From: Cololabis saira
Lineage: Eukaryota; Chordata; Actinopteri; Beloniformes; Belonidae
DNA: 64,000 nt
Direction of reading: 5' to 3'
Assembly: GCF_033807715.1 (NCBI RefSeq)
Contig: NC_084599.1
Location: forward strand, 9,340,625-9,404,624
Under the pieces are notes generated by a model. The model made no database searches and was not told where the DNA came from. It saw only the letters and a list, made by a program, of their open reading frames with translations. Positions 1 through 11,570 of the stretch are shown here, one piece after another. Position 1 is the stretch's first letter. Each line of letters starts with the position of its first letter. The translations under genes were made by a program, and so were the position numbers.

Positions 1-3000
1 AGAGCAGACCTTCGGGGTTTCCACAGTTACAGTCTGGAAGCAGTTAGTCTTAACAAGAACCTTCTCCTCCCCCCCACACACACACAAACAGATTCATAGC
101 CTTCATAGGAATCATACTGAAACCAGGCGCTGCCCCCGCTGTGCACTTGTGAGTGACTTAGTAAATAAATAAGAAAATTAAGCTATGATGCCGAGGGTGA
201 TGTCATGACCTCAAGATTACACAGAAAAGATCTGTAAGAACTGTATGCGTCTTTGAAGGTTTCGTGTGACGTGATAAATCCTTTTTAACAATGCCAGTGA
301 ATTCTGCTGAAAAAGTGGGTCAATTGAGCTATTTTTAGTAGCCATTGCACACCCCTTTTTTTCCAAATAAGCAAACACAAAAATTTCCAGATGAAACGGT
401 ACCCAGCTACACTGAGCAAATATTAGGAGGAATTCGGAGCGAGTCAGATGCTGAGCTTGGTGGTAAATGGGGTAAGCTATTTATCTAGTTTCAAACTTCA
501 CCTCCCTGCAGAGATAAAAAAAAAAGATGCATGAAGGCATGAAATGACTGGGAAGCAGGTATCTTTGCCTCCTGGATTGGCTTTGATAAAAAGGGGCGAC
601 TTATAAGACTTTTGGGGCTCTCTGTTCTAAAGTGGGCTTCTTTTTCATCATTTCCAGGTCTTGTTGCCTTGCATGGGTACCTTGTTGTAATTCCTTCTCA
701 TTTTCTCACGTTCTCTGTCAGATTTCTTTTTTGTTGTTGTTCCCAAAGAGAGACTTTGACAAGGAAGGGCTTCCAACCTTCTCCTCTCCTAGAAGCCACA
801 CAGCGGCTGATGATGTGACGGAAGTGTACCAGAGACCAGAGACGGCATCCTGACGTGCACCTCCTCGGTTTAATCTTCTGCAATTTTGCACAAAATTTGT
901 CAACCAGCAGAGCATGCAGCACCATATGCTGGAAGTATATTTTCATATACGCAAACAACCTGTAAATTCAACGGGAAGCCTAGAAAAAAGGAACAATAAA
1001 TATTAGGCGGCGCGGCTCAAGGATCGTAAACCGGTAATGAGGGAAGGGAAGCAGTGAATCAGTGTGCATCTTGGAATCAGACTCAGTAAATCTCATGAGA
1101 TTGTGAATTGCCCCAACAAATGGGCAAGAGGGTGCCAGTGGAGCAGAAAGAGATGTGGCGGCGGAGCAGAAAATGCACTGTATTCCTGCGGGCATTGCAT
1201 GACAAATCTGTGAACTCCAACTAAACAGAGGTGCAGCATTGTTTGTAAGCGTTCCTGAACGGCTGTGTCACCCCAGGAAAACAAGCATCGTACATTCTGG
1301 CTCATTTCAGCCTTTAACTTTTCTGTTGACATCAGAGTCACATGAAACGGTGCTGATGCCAAAAGGAAATTGTGACACTTCGTATAAGCGTATGTAGATT
1401 GGACAAGCACGTATGCACAGGAACATGCAAATGCAGTTGTAACTTTGTATAAGAGAAATCATCCTTCCAGCCAGTCACAAAGGTCATTTGATTTGCTTCC
1501 AGGAAACCCCATTTATACTTTCATACAAAGTAAAACTCCCATGATGCATTATGTAGTACAATAAAGATGTTTTCAGTTTCCGCTGTTTGTTTAGTCAAAA
1601 TGAAAGCCAAGGACATTTTTCTCTAAAGGTTTGATGAGGTTATGTAAAACAAAACTGAAAATATTCAGCCTTACACAAAGGCAGCAGTTAAGAGTAAATG
1701 TGTTACTTGCCACTCTTAATTCATCAACTCCAGTCTGGCTTTCAACCTCCTGACATTAGTCCTCCACATCAAGGCATCTTTCTTTTTTTTGGGCTGCTTT
1801 TCAGTGCGAGTGTCACTCAGGGCTCAAGGCTAAAGTGCTACTCAGATGAGTCAGAAACATCACAATTCCTCACGAATTATAAAATATCGGATCATTGCTT
1901 CCTGCATCTTGGCGGGGCCAAGTGGGAGCAGGCAGCGTGTACAGGATGACTCGGTTTGCCATACAGAAACAGTTTGGATTGGTACTGACACATGCCACAA
2001 GGCCTTGTCTATTTTACAGTCAGAAGTGATGTGAGAAAGACGAGACAGAATTAGGCTGGCAAGAGAGGGATAAAAGAGAGCAACTGCGAGTTCACGTTCG
2101 GAGGAGTGTACAGTAAACTGGAACAACGCGGAGCCTTTGTATCAACTGTATGCAGCGCTGCCAAATTAATGATGTGCTGAAGTTGACAGCTTAGTTTTAA
2201 TGCATGTTAACATGTTGTAATCACCCATGTAGGACACGAGGCCTCTCCCCGTGGTGCTCTGCCTGCTCCGGTGCTGCAGGATCATCACTGGAGCAACACT
2301 GCCTCTCAGTGGCTGCAGCAGCTCTGCCTGCAGAACAAACTCAATCCAAGGGTTGACTGAAGCGCCAGTGGGGTTGGCACTCCAAAATCTTTGGGAAGAA
2401 TAGGGCATATGGGGGTTTGATTGAATATCATGCTATCAATTCCCACTCCAGACGTCTTCACACCACCATACGTCACCAAAGTCTGCAGAGTGTAAATCTA
2501 TTATTCCGTTTTTGAAAAAGAAACACAGACAAACATTCCATCTTTATATATTTAGGTGCCCAGACAGCAAAGCTCCTGGAGCATTATGGTATTTGTTAGA
2601 TTGCTATTTTCCTGCAGAGTTGCATGTTAAACCTGGCATTGCATACATATAAAAGGGTTGCCAGGACCACTTGGCTGACTTTTGAATGTGGTTATTTAAT
2701 AGGACTCCAGTGAGGCTCTTCCTCCAGCTGTGGATCCTCTCCAGACAGCACTGATGAAAAGTTTGCATCAGTGCTGTCTGGACCTGTCAGTATTGTCAAT
2801 CTGTTTCAAAGTCCAATGACAGTGAAAGATCTGGCTCGTAAAGGCTCTGTAGCCCTTATTTTTCTGATGTACCATTTCAAATGTCAAATTTCAAGCAACT
2901 CAACTCAAATGATTATTTTGACATTCATTCAGTGTGGGCTAAATGTGGTAAAAGCGTCATCGCGTCAATGGGATGGGGGAGGGGGGTCGTTGAAGCGCTC

Positions 3001-3606
3001 CGCTGTGGGTTGCTATGACCTGATGATCACTGCATACATTTATGTTTATTTTCCCCTTTTTCTTATTCTTTTCCATGTCAGCTTTTTTTGTAATGTATTT
3101 TTCCTCCCATCTCGTCTTTGCTCTTGCTTTGGTTTTGAAACCGTTTCACCTAACTCATCACTGATCAATAAGCAAATTCAAGGAATCGTGGGGACATAAA
3201 GAACAAGGGGGTACGCCTGATCTCAAGTCCCTCACATGGAGCTCAGTCAAGAACTGACATTCATAAACAACTGACATAAGGAAGGACAAGGACAAGTTAT
3301 CACTTTAGGAAACCTTAAGTACCGCAACACAGTTACATTCACAAATGCTTTGCTCGGCACCAGATCACATGTGATTCCTCCTTTTGTTAAAAAAAGCTCT
3401 TCATCACACTTGGTCCTCTTTTACCAGTGTTACCTTTTAGCCCCAGCTGTTTAAAGCTGTTTAGCCCGATTGTAATTATGTGCCTGATATTAATATCGAG
3501 CTTACTGGACATCAAGCCGACTCTTTTGAAACGTCCGTATTCATGACCTGTACCTGTCCAGTCAGGTCAGGTGCTGGTCTGCTGGTCTTCAAGTGAACCC
3601 TAAACC
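1..3606. other. Intergenic stretch without a recognisable gene
   Basis: I see no convincing coding exon, RNA gene or full transposon here. Open frames are short, compositionally ordinary and lack family motifs. The longest (2771-3199) reads as low-complexity hydrophobic translation. The only marked structure is the hairpin at 2740-2782, listed separately. Old, unrecognisable repeats may be present. Confidence 0.6.
2740..2782. repeat. 17-bp perfect inverted repeat (hairpin)
   Basis: The left arm 2740-2756 and right arm 2766-2782 are perfect reverse complements with a 9-base loop (2757-2765). Flanking sequence does not extend the stem and no transposon ends are visible. The stem is short for a microRNA precursor, so a chance or relic palindrome is also possible. 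Confidence 0.85.
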
Positions 3607-4788
3607 CAACCTGATCTTACAAAAATCTGTGAAATGCCCACGACCTCTCACCACTATTTTCCGTGGTACCAGCACGGAAAGTGGTAAATTCTGTGTGAGC
3701 ACCACGGATATTGTACCTATGTGAAGTCAATTGGGGTCCGTTGTCGTGCTATATACACGGATTATATTTATATATTCTTTATTATAGTGGCTAAGTTTTG
3801 AGTCTTTTTGACGCGCAAGTTACTGTACGTTACTGGATGCCCAGGGAATTCCCTGTGGTGACGAAATGGGAGAATGGTTAAAACAATTAATTTAAATATC
3901 GCCTGTCTCCACTTCCTGGTTCAAAAGCAATTAAAAATGATATTTTGTGGCTGGACGACGCTCAGGTTAAGGTCTGGTTAGGTTATTGCACCACTTATGA
4001 TTGGTTAGAAGTAGGAAACGCTTGTGATTTTGGCTAAAAACAATAATTTCACATCACTTACGCCACCTCCGTCGTCGTGGCGACAGCAAACAACATGGTT
4101 AAATACTCGAATTTACGTTAAATGCTAGAAAACACAGTTAAATACTTCCCGTCAAAATACTGTTAACAATCATCAAAACACAATTAAAACACTGTTAAAA
4201 CAGAGTTAAAAACATGCTTTAACAAACTGACAGTAACAAACAGTAACTTGCACGTCAAAAACTCATAACTTAACCACTATAATAAAGAATAATATATACT
4301 TAAAGGAGCATGAGGCAGGATTGAGGCAGGATTTATGAAAAAAATCCGTATACATTTTAAGTTTTCTAGTAATAATGTCAGATGAAGCGTTCCAAACCAA
4401 AAAGAATGATTCCTCTAGTGTATCTCTCCGTTGCCTTGAACAGGCTGTGTGCTGCAAAATGTGCTGCAATTCGGCCTCCGAATTTCCCGCGCTGGGCTGC
4501 GGATGTGACGTCACATGACGCTGCATGTGCGTTCTCCCCGTTCTCCCGTGCCGGCTTCGCTGTTGGCTGCAGTACCCCCGACAGCCGTCGTGGTGAAGGG
4601 TGGCGCTAGAGAGTCTCATTTCTTAAAAGGAGCCTCATGCTCCTTTAATAATAATGTAATAATATATCACGACAACGGATCGAAATTGACTTCGCATAGG
4701 TACAATATCCGTGGTGCTCACACGGAATTTACCACTTTCCGTTCCGAGAGGTCGTGGGCATTTCACGGATTTTTGTGAGATCAGGTTG
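3607..4788. mobile_element. Foldback hAT-type non-autonomous element, 8-bp TSD
   Basis: The element begins CAACCTGATC and ends GATCAGGTTG. Its long imperfect inverted arms include matching stretches around the words GAAATGCCCACGACCTCTC and TTTATTATAGTGG. It is flanked by an identical 8-bp duplication CCTAAACC (3599-3606 and 4789-4796), the target size typical of hAT transposons. No transposase frame remains, so it is non-autonomous. Its right arm is interrupted by another MITE at 4304-4644. Confidence 0.85.
4304..4644. mobile_element. TTAA-target MITE nested in the hAT element
   Basis: Ends are AGGAGCATGAGGC and its near reverse complement GCCTCATGCTCCT, flanked by TTAA at 4300-4303 and 4645-4648. 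TTAA duplication is the signature of piggyBac or Kolobok type insertion. The interior has a GC-rich block with a perfect CRE-like TGACGTCA at 4506-4513. There is no coding capacity. It sits within the right arm of the 3607-4788 element and is therefore younger. Confidence 0.8.
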
Positions 4789-4796
4789 CCTAAACC

Positions 4797-6200
4797 CATC
4801 ACCACCGTGGTTAGCGCGGCGTTGGGACGTACAGCTCTGCAACGCCACGTCACTGTCACCTGACGACAACAGATCGAGTGCTCGTCCGATTCACTTCAGC
4901 TTCTGACAAGAGTAGAGGCAAGTGCAGCTCAGTTGAAACCAGTAAATTAACTTTATATTAGATAAAAATGGTACAGATAGAGATTATAAACTCTAAACTC
5001 CTCTTCCGATCCAAAACCATCCATGTTAGGTTCTAAATTGGTATTAAGATCATAAAAGTGAGTGTGAGTGTACACGCTTGCCCTGTGCTGGCTGGCACCC
5101 TGTCCCCCCACCCTGTCCCCCACCCTGACCCCCACCCTGACCCCCACCCTGACCCCCACCCTGTACCCCCACCCTGACCCCCACCCAACTCTGAGCAGAA
5201 TAGGGTGGATATCCAAACATGTGGCTTCATGGAAATGTTGCTACATTAATCATAGCACCCCTTTTGGTAAATATTTCTACATCTTGTCAGAAAGGTAAGT
5301 AAAGGTTTTGGATCAACACGTCCTCTTTCTCGCGATAGGTGAAATGTTAGTTTTCTCTGGAGTTCTTCCTGGGCAGCAACGTTGAAGGTTAGGAGTTTTC
5401 CAGCTCATCGGGCTTCAGCAGAGTTAATGAACCCTCGCGGCCCTTCCTCCATGCGCTGGCCGGAGCATTACTCACAGGCTAAACAGGGAAAAACAATGAT
5501 GACATTATTACTGTGCCTCGGTTGGCCGCTGCACAGTCACAGGGATCATGACTGTGGGACTTGCGAGGTCGCAGAGGTCTTTGCAGCATCTGCTAATCCT
5601 GTGTGATATCTCAGGGTAGTTAAATCAGGCATCCCTGTGATATGGTTAAAAACACAAATGTACTGGGACATAATTAGATTAATTCCATTCACCAAGAAGA
5701 TTAAACTTGAAGGGTGGATGCCCCCTGGATATGTTTGTGTGTGTGTATTTAACTTAAGTCTGCTGATGTCATACCGCTGAAGTTTCTGTGCCCCAGATTC
5801 ACAGAACTTTCAATCATGTGAAAAGGAAAGTTCCAACTTTTTCACATTTTACTACGATTTTACTCATCAGGAAACAAAGCAATCATTTTATCCTCACCAT
5901 GTCTTAAAATCAGGAAATTGTAACCTGATGAACAACAGTGCAGGACATAGTTCACTGTGTCATTAATTGATAAGCTATGAAAGGGAAGACAAAGTACTGG
6001 GGTGATGAATAAATAGAAATGTGCATACATACATGACTAACTGATCCCCAGCATGTATAATCTCGTTGATAAAAAATATATTTTGGCGGAAGAAAAGATA
6101 TCAGTAATGACCTTAGCAATTTTTTTTTAAATATACTGTTTATATATTTATATATATATATATTCATATATAGATAACAATAATATACAAGCAGTAACGT
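4797..6200. other. Intergenic sequence, no gene seen
   Basis: Apart from the minisatellite and AT-rich tracts near 6120-6180, no exon, RNA gene or complete transposon is recognisable. Confidence 0.5.
5097..5189. repeat. C-rich minisatellite (CACCCTGACCCC type)
   Basis: Seven to eight tandem units of 12-13 bp, mostly CACCCTGACCCC with CACCCTGTCCCC variants. The minus strand carries many runs of three to five G at short spacing, a classic G-quadruplex pattern. Open frames across it on both strands are repeat artefacts. Confidence 0.9.
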
Positions 6201-6439
6201 TTCCCCTGCCCACTGGAATCATGGCATGTATTGTTTAATCTTATTTCATGGTAATGACAATATTTGTCTTTGGAAAACCCTGCCAGAAGAAAATCTATTC
6301 TCCCTCACAAAAAAATCATAAAAAAATGGCACCATGGTTTATGTTTGAAAAGCATTGCTAACCGCACCATAAAAGCCCTTGAACAATGCACTGACCAAAG
6401 GGGGGGGTGGGTGTTTGGTCATAACGCACAATTTTGCAC

Positions 6440-6620
6440 TGCATGAGAACAATGTTCCTAGACCTCTATGTTGCAAAGAAGAGTGGACCAAAAACGTCTC
6501 CACAATGTGACACTGATGACGTCGTGCAGAAAAGGATTGCTTCAAGTTTTAGGTGCAGAAGGTGGTTCTACAAGCGAATGATCATTTCATATACTGCTTA
6601 TTCTTCTTTAAATAAATAAT
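6440..6620 (+). pseudogene. Tc1-like transposon 3' remnant
   Basis: The stretch resembles the C-terminal coding end of fish Tc1-like transposases: a block reading like a final helix followed by a short GG-rich tail just before the stop. It is full of stops and frameshifts, so it is a decayed fragment. A related upstream stretch (about 6205-6290) has a similar counterpart near 26145-26215. The assignment rests on recognition by eye. Confidence 0.4.
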
Positions 6621-7339
6621 GACATGATGTAACTTGTGATGTGTTGTTTATCTGAGAATGTGTTTAGTTTTAAGACATGGCTCATTAGTGTTTCTTTATA
6701 TATAAAGCCCAGGAAATAAAAGAAGTGAAACTTTCTCTTACTTGATTACAGGTTTTCAGAAGTAGAAAATTTGTCCAATAATAGAAAAACATGAAAGGAA
6801 AAGGCATATACTCTATTGAAACACCTGAAAATAGCTCTCGACTTACGGTAACTCCTTTTCAAGGTTCCAAAGGATCATCATATGATATTTAAATGAATAA
6901 AAAAGGAAGAAAGCCAGCTGGCCTGTTCAGAGGAAAACCATCTGCTTCTAACATTTCTACAGCTCACCTAATGACATGTTACATTAGTAACCATGCTTCC
7001 AGTCACCTGTGCTTTGTGAGCAAGTTTCCTCTGCAAGGAAGTCTAAAAATAAATGAGCATATATAGATTAAACATTAGCATTTTTGAAACAGAACATCTG
7101 CCAGAGTGCAGTTTTCTTTTTAAGTTAATTTCAATTTAATTAAATCCCCTTTTTTATATTTGTCTTCTAGTTTAATTAGTTTAGATATCAACTGTTCATC
7201 ACTGTGAACAGACTCCTAATATTCACGTGAGAGGGTGTGACAGAAATCAGAAATCAACAAATGTTTTTGAAGTTTGCTTTGCGTTTATGTAAATGACTAG
7301 GTTAAAGGTTAGCATTAGCGTTGAAGGTTAATGACTCAA

Positions 7340-7850
7340 ACTTTATATCCAGACCAGGACAAGACCAAAATGGTTTTCAACAATTACATTTTTGTGAAAC
7401 AAATGACCCTCATCAAGACCAGGCTTAGCACAAGGTGCAACATCTTGGTGCTGCTGCAAGTAGTAATTGTAGGATAGCAAAACGCAGAACAACATTTGGA
7501 CAGTCATCCATCTCGGTAAAAGGTACCAAATTATGGAATACACTGCCACCTGAAATCAAAATATTGACAGACATCAAGGTTTTTAGCACACAAGTAAAAC
7601 AATAGCTGAAACTGAAACAAGCTTGTGAACATTGACTTTAACATACTGTACCACTGTATTATTTTAGTTTTCTGTCCTTATCTGGTTTGTGTTTTTGCTT
7701 CTTGTCTTTGTAATGTCTTTATTCTGTTTATTCTGTTTTGCATGCTTTGTATTTTAATGGTTTTGTACTGTTTTAACTCTGCTTTCAAATTTTAAGTAAA
7801 GGCCTAACCAGGGACAGGGGTTGCAAATTAGCTCTGGCTAGAAACCTGTA
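7340..7850 (+). pseudogene. Degenerate L2-like LINE 3' end, left part
   Basis: A frame around 7490-7605 reads TTFGQSSISVKGTKLWNTLP and continues PEIK, then VFSTQVKQ and a stop. This is the typical C-terminal end of a fish L2/CR1-type reverse transcriptase protein (W-N-x-LP-x-I then a final lysine-rich helix). A LINE-type 3' UTR follows. The element is cut at 7850 by the younger LINE at 7851-9096 and resumes at 9109 through an AATAAA-like end and an AAT tract near 9175-9200. Confidence 0.65.
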
Positions 7851-9096
7851 TTCAGGAGGAACAATGCGGTTTTCGTCCCGGTCGTGGAACACTGGACCAG
7901 CTCTATACCCTCCGCAGGGTGCTCGAGGGTTCATGGGAATTTGCCCAACCAGTCTACACGTGCTTTGTGGATCTGGAGAAGGCATTTGACCGTGTCCCTC
8001 GTGCCATTCTGTGGGGGGCGCTCAGTGAATATGGAGTCCGGGGCCCTCTATTATTTCTCTGTATGATCGGAGCAGGAGTTTGGTTCTCATTGCCGACAGT
8101 AAGTCAGACTTGTTCCCGGTGCATGTTGGACTCTGGCAGGGCTGCCCTTTGTCACCGGTTCTGTTCATAATTTTTATGGACAGGATTTCTAGGCGCAGCC
8201 AGGGGCCGGAGGGGATCCGGTTTGGGAACCTCAGGATTTCATCTCTGCTTTTTGCAGATGATGTTGTCCTGTTGGCTTCATTGGACCGGGATCTTCAGCA
8301 TGTGCTGGGGCGGTTTGCGGCCGAGTGTGATGCGGCAGGGATGAGAATCAGCACCTCCAAAACCGAGGCCATGGTTCTCCATCAGAAAAGGGTGGCGTGC
8401 CTTCTCCGGGTGGGTGGAGAAGTCCTGCCTCAGGTGGAGGAGTTCAAGTATCTCGGGATCTTGTTCACGAGTGAGGGAACAATGGAGTGGGAGATTGAAA
8501 GACGGATTGGTGCAGCGTCCGCAGTTATGAGGTCGATGTACCGGACCGTCGTGGTAAAGAGGGAGCTGAGTCGAAAGGCGAAGCTCTTGATTTACCGGTC
8601 AATCTACACACCTACCCTCACCTATGGTCATGAACTTTGGGTAGTGACCGAAAGGACAAGATCGCGGATACAAGCGGCCGAGATGGGTTTCCTCCGCAGG
8701 GTGGCTGGACGCTCCCTTAGAGATAGGGTGAGGAGTTCGGTCACCCGGGAGGAGCTCGGAGTCGCTGCTCCTTCACATTGAGAGGAGTCAGCTGAGGTGG
8801 CTTGGGCATCTGTACCGGATCCTCCTGGATCCTCCCTAGGGAGGTGTTCCAGGCATGTCCCTCCTCCCTAGGGAGGTGTTCCAGGCATGTCCCACCGGGA
8901 GGAGACCCCGGGGAAGACCCAGGACACGCTGGAGAGACTATGTCTCTCGGCTGGCCTGGGAACGCCTCGGACTCCCCCCGGAAGAGCTGGAGGAAGTGTC
9001 TGGGGTGAAGGAAGTCTGGCCATCCCTGCTGAGGCTGCTGCCCCCGCGACCCGGGAACGGATAAAGCGGGAGAAGATGGATGGATGGATGGATGGA
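7851..9096 (+). mobile_element. 5'-truncated LINE with GATG tail and 12-bp TSD
   Basis: Encodes much of a non-LTR reverse transcriptase (palm with FADDVVLLA, then the thumb and C-terminal region) and ends with an ATGG/GATG tail at 9074-9096. It is flanked by a perfect 12-bp duplication TAGAAACCTGTA (7839-7850 and 9097-9108), showing target-primed insertion. It starts well inside the RT domain. A roughly 10-bp deletion near 8051 and a 5-bp deletion near 8765 shift the frame, and a 32-bp tandem duplication lies at 8831-8894. It is therefore a dead copy of the family seen at 50226-51553. GATG tails are described for Rex3-type fish LINEs, but the clade is not settled here. Confidence 0.9.
8080..8781 (+). 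pseudogene. Reverse transcriptase fragment of the truncated LINE
   Basis: A 233-codon frame carries the QGCPLSPVLF motif, the catalytic FADDVVLLA box, and the YLGILFTSEG and LTYGHELW motifs of LINE RT. It is disrupted upstream by a deletion relative to the copy at 50333-51526 and ends early after another deletion near 8765. It is not expected to give a working protein. Confidence 0.85.
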
Positions 9097-9108
9097 TAGA
9101 AACCTGTA

Positions 9109-9206
9109 TGTATGACATCTGTTTTGTATTTTTTTATGAAATAATGTTTGATACATTTGTCCCTGTTCAATAAACGTAATAATAATAATAATAATGATAA
9201 TAAAAA
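9109..9206 (+). pseudogene. Degenerate L2-like LINE 3' end, right part
   Basis: Continuation of the older LINE tail after the 12-bp target duplication. It contains an AATAAA-like signal (near 9170) followed by an AAT-rich tail, as expected for a LINE 3' terminus. Removing 7851-9108 rejoins it with the left part. Confidence 0.55.
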
Positions 9207-9214
9207 AAAGTAAA

Positions 9215-9915
9215 GGTTTGTCCAACATGAATCCAGTGGTGGAGGCAGCAGGCTAAGCAGGGAAACCTGGATTCCCTCTCTGCGGCCACTTCGTCTTGCT
9301 CATTAGTCTTGGGTCTAACCCTAACCCTAGATTTCCTCCCAATGGAGCATACCTGGAAAAACCTCACTGGGTAGGCATCCAGGAGGCATCTTCACCTCAT
9401 CTTCCCCTCTGGATGCAGAGGAGCAGCAGCTCTGCTCTGAGCCCCTCCCGGACGACCGAGCTTCTCACCCTACGCCCAAGGGAGAGCCTGGACACCTGCT
9501 TCACAGCGGAGGCCGTACTAATCCGCCTGTCAATCTCCCTTCCCATTCTTCCCTCACTCACCAACAAAATCCAGATACTTGAACTCCTCCACTTGGGGCA
9601 GAATCCAGTCCCTGATCTGGAGAGGGCTAAACTAAACCCTTGTCCTGACCTGATGAAGCCAACGGAATCACATCATCTGCAAAAAGCAGAGAACCAATTC
9701 TGATACTACCAAACCAGAGCCCCTCCACCCCTCAGCTGGACTTAGAAATTCTGTCCATAAATGTAAAGAACAGAATTGGTGAGAAAGGGCAGCCTTGACC
9801 GAGTCCAACCCTCATCGGAAACAAATGTAACTTACTGCACACAATACGTACCAACATTTGACATGGCTGTACAGAGACCGGACAGCCCATATAAGGGATT
9901 CTGGTACCCTACACT
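9215..9915 (-). pseudogene. Antisense degenerate LINE reverse transcriptase remnant
   Basis: On the minus strand, recognisable pieces appear in the normal order. A segment like VGLGQGCPFSPILF (near 9740-9810) is followed by SLLFADDV (near 9670-9690), LPQVEEFKYL (near 9575-9605) and a C-terminal stretch resembling the end of the 50226 LINE (near 9230-9360). Stops and frameshifts are frequent. It is an older relative of the two + strand copies in this window, in opposite orientation. Confidence 0.75.
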
Positions 9916-10138
9916 CCTGCAAACACTGACATTAATGCAAGATTTATTTAATACAGCATTTATTAAGCTCTTTATTGTTAAATTAGTTCAATTCCTCATA
10001 TTCGCAATATTCTCCTGTTTTAGTGTTCACCTAACACTTAACCTTGTCTGTCTGTTCTTTAGTCCAGTGTAGTTACCGGTAGTCTATCTTTGGAGCTTTT
10101 TGGGTAAAACAGCAGCAAGGAGAGATTATAATAGGAAA

Positions 10139-11000
10139 TTAAAGCTGCAAGCAGCGATGAACGGGCCCTCGCACTCACGGCCACCGCCCCCCATAAGCAT
10201 ATCAGAAATGACACCACCCACGACTTCCTATGTCAAACCATTCAAAAGTTATAGCAGAAAAAAGGGACAACCAATCAGAAGAAGGGGCGGGGCTAATTGA
10301 GGCCAATGAAGGTCAAGGACTCCATACAGAATCTGATGACACCACCCACGACTCTCTATGTCAAACCATTCAAAAGTTATAGCAGAAAATCGGGACAACC
10401 AATCAGAAGAAGGGCCGGGGCTCATTTTCGCCAATTATGGTCAAGGACTCAATACCAAGTCCGATGACACCACCCACGACTCTTTATGTCAAACCTTTCA
10501 AAAGTTATGGCAGAGAAAAGTATTCTAGTGGGCGCTGTTGAGCCGTTAGGCCACGCCCATTAATGCAAACCATGAAATATCAAATGTATCGACAGGCCTG
10601 GCTTTTCTTTAAGTTGCGACATGATACAGGTGTGTACCGATTTTCGTTCATGTACGTCAAACCGTATTATGGGGCTTGAGGCGCAAAGTTTTTTCTGTCT
10701 GAACCAATCAGATGAAGGGTGGGCGCGCTTTTTGCCGTCTAGCGTCGCCACGGTAACACTTTTGAAAGAGAAAAGTAATGCGTGGTGTCGGAGGATGGAG
10801 ACGCACGTTTTGATGTATAACACACCTGGGTGCACGTTACGGTTCGGGCCGCATTAATGACCGAAGAAATGGCATAAATTGCGCCAAAATTACACGATTA
10901 ATTCAAAATGTTCAAAATGGCCGACTTCCTGTTGGGTTTCGGCCATGGCGCCAAGAGACTTTTCTTTAAGTTGTTACATGATACAGGTGTGTACCGATAA
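10139..11000 (+). repeat. Family A 5' module, unit 1
   Basis: Starts with the family word and carries three direct copies, about 129 bp apart, of a block containing ACCACCCACGACT, ATTCAAAAGTTATAGCAGAAAA and CCAATCAGAAGAAGGG (near 10211, 10340 and 10469). A block with GGGCGCTGTTGAGCC follows. It is nearly identical to 14487-15320, with roughly a dozen differences in the first 370 aligned bases by eye. It breaks off at about 11000 into LINE and hAT sequence. Confidence 0.85.
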
Positions 11001-11167
11001 AGGAAGATAAAAGAAGCTCTGAAAACCTCTGAAAAAAATTGTTAACCAAAATTGAATCATTATCCAGGTTAATCTATCCAGCATACTCTCTTGTAATCCC
11101 ACCAAAGATTATAAAAGAAATGAATAGAATACATTTTAATTTCATATGGAAAAATAAACATCACTAT
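11001..11167 (+). pseudogene. L1/Tx1-like LINE fragment
   Basis: A frame from about 11040 reads KIESLSRLIYPAYSLVIPPK then KIIKEMN and IHFNFIWKNKHHY. This is the conserved region of L1/Tx1-type ORF2 after the RT domain (F-x-F-x-W-K-N-K). It is interrupted at 11168 by hAT sequence. A 25-bp sequence at 11004-11028 recurs exactly at 11571-11595. Confidence 0.65.
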
Positions 11168-11560
11168 TAGGGATGCACCGATCCGATATTTGTATTTTTG
11201 TTTCGGGATCGATATTAAAAACAACTCTAGATCGGGTATCGGTAACAATGGGCCAATCCATAGGAGCAGATCTATTCAATTCTAATTCTATGTGTGCTCT
11301 GTGAGTGTTGTCACACGCTAGTCACGTAATGTCAGCACGCCATGCGGAAGTCTACACTTTTCAAAATGGGGCGAGCTAAAGGATCTGCGATATAGAATTT
11401 TGTCACATTACCTCAGCCAGCACATGCGACTGCAACTTGCAATACTTGCAAAGTCAGTGTTTCGAGGAGGTAGTAAAACGTTTTTACTTTTAAGTTTAAC
11501 AGCACACTGGATGGATGAAAGCTTCGTGCCACACAGTGCAATTCTAAACACAACCTTTAT
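11168..11560 (+). pseudogene. hAT transposon remnant with BED/transposase scraps
   Basis: Begins TAGGGATGCACCGATCCGAT, a typical fish hAT terminus. Further in it encodes CNLQYLQSQCFEEVV-like zinc-finger scraps and the transposase motif LTAHWMDESFVPHSA (near 11496-11540). The matching right terminus is not visible, so the copy is truncated. Confidence 0.6.
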
Positions 11561-11570
11561 CTTATTTATA

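Noticed and set aside
1093..1410. 105-codon open frame on the minus strand
   Set aside because: No recognisable motif, no splice or promoter context, and several overlapping frames on the other strand of equal quality.
2771..3199. 142-codon open frame on the + strand
   Set aside because: No domain, signal or family motif. The hydrophobic, low-complexity translation and AT-rich third positions look like chance.
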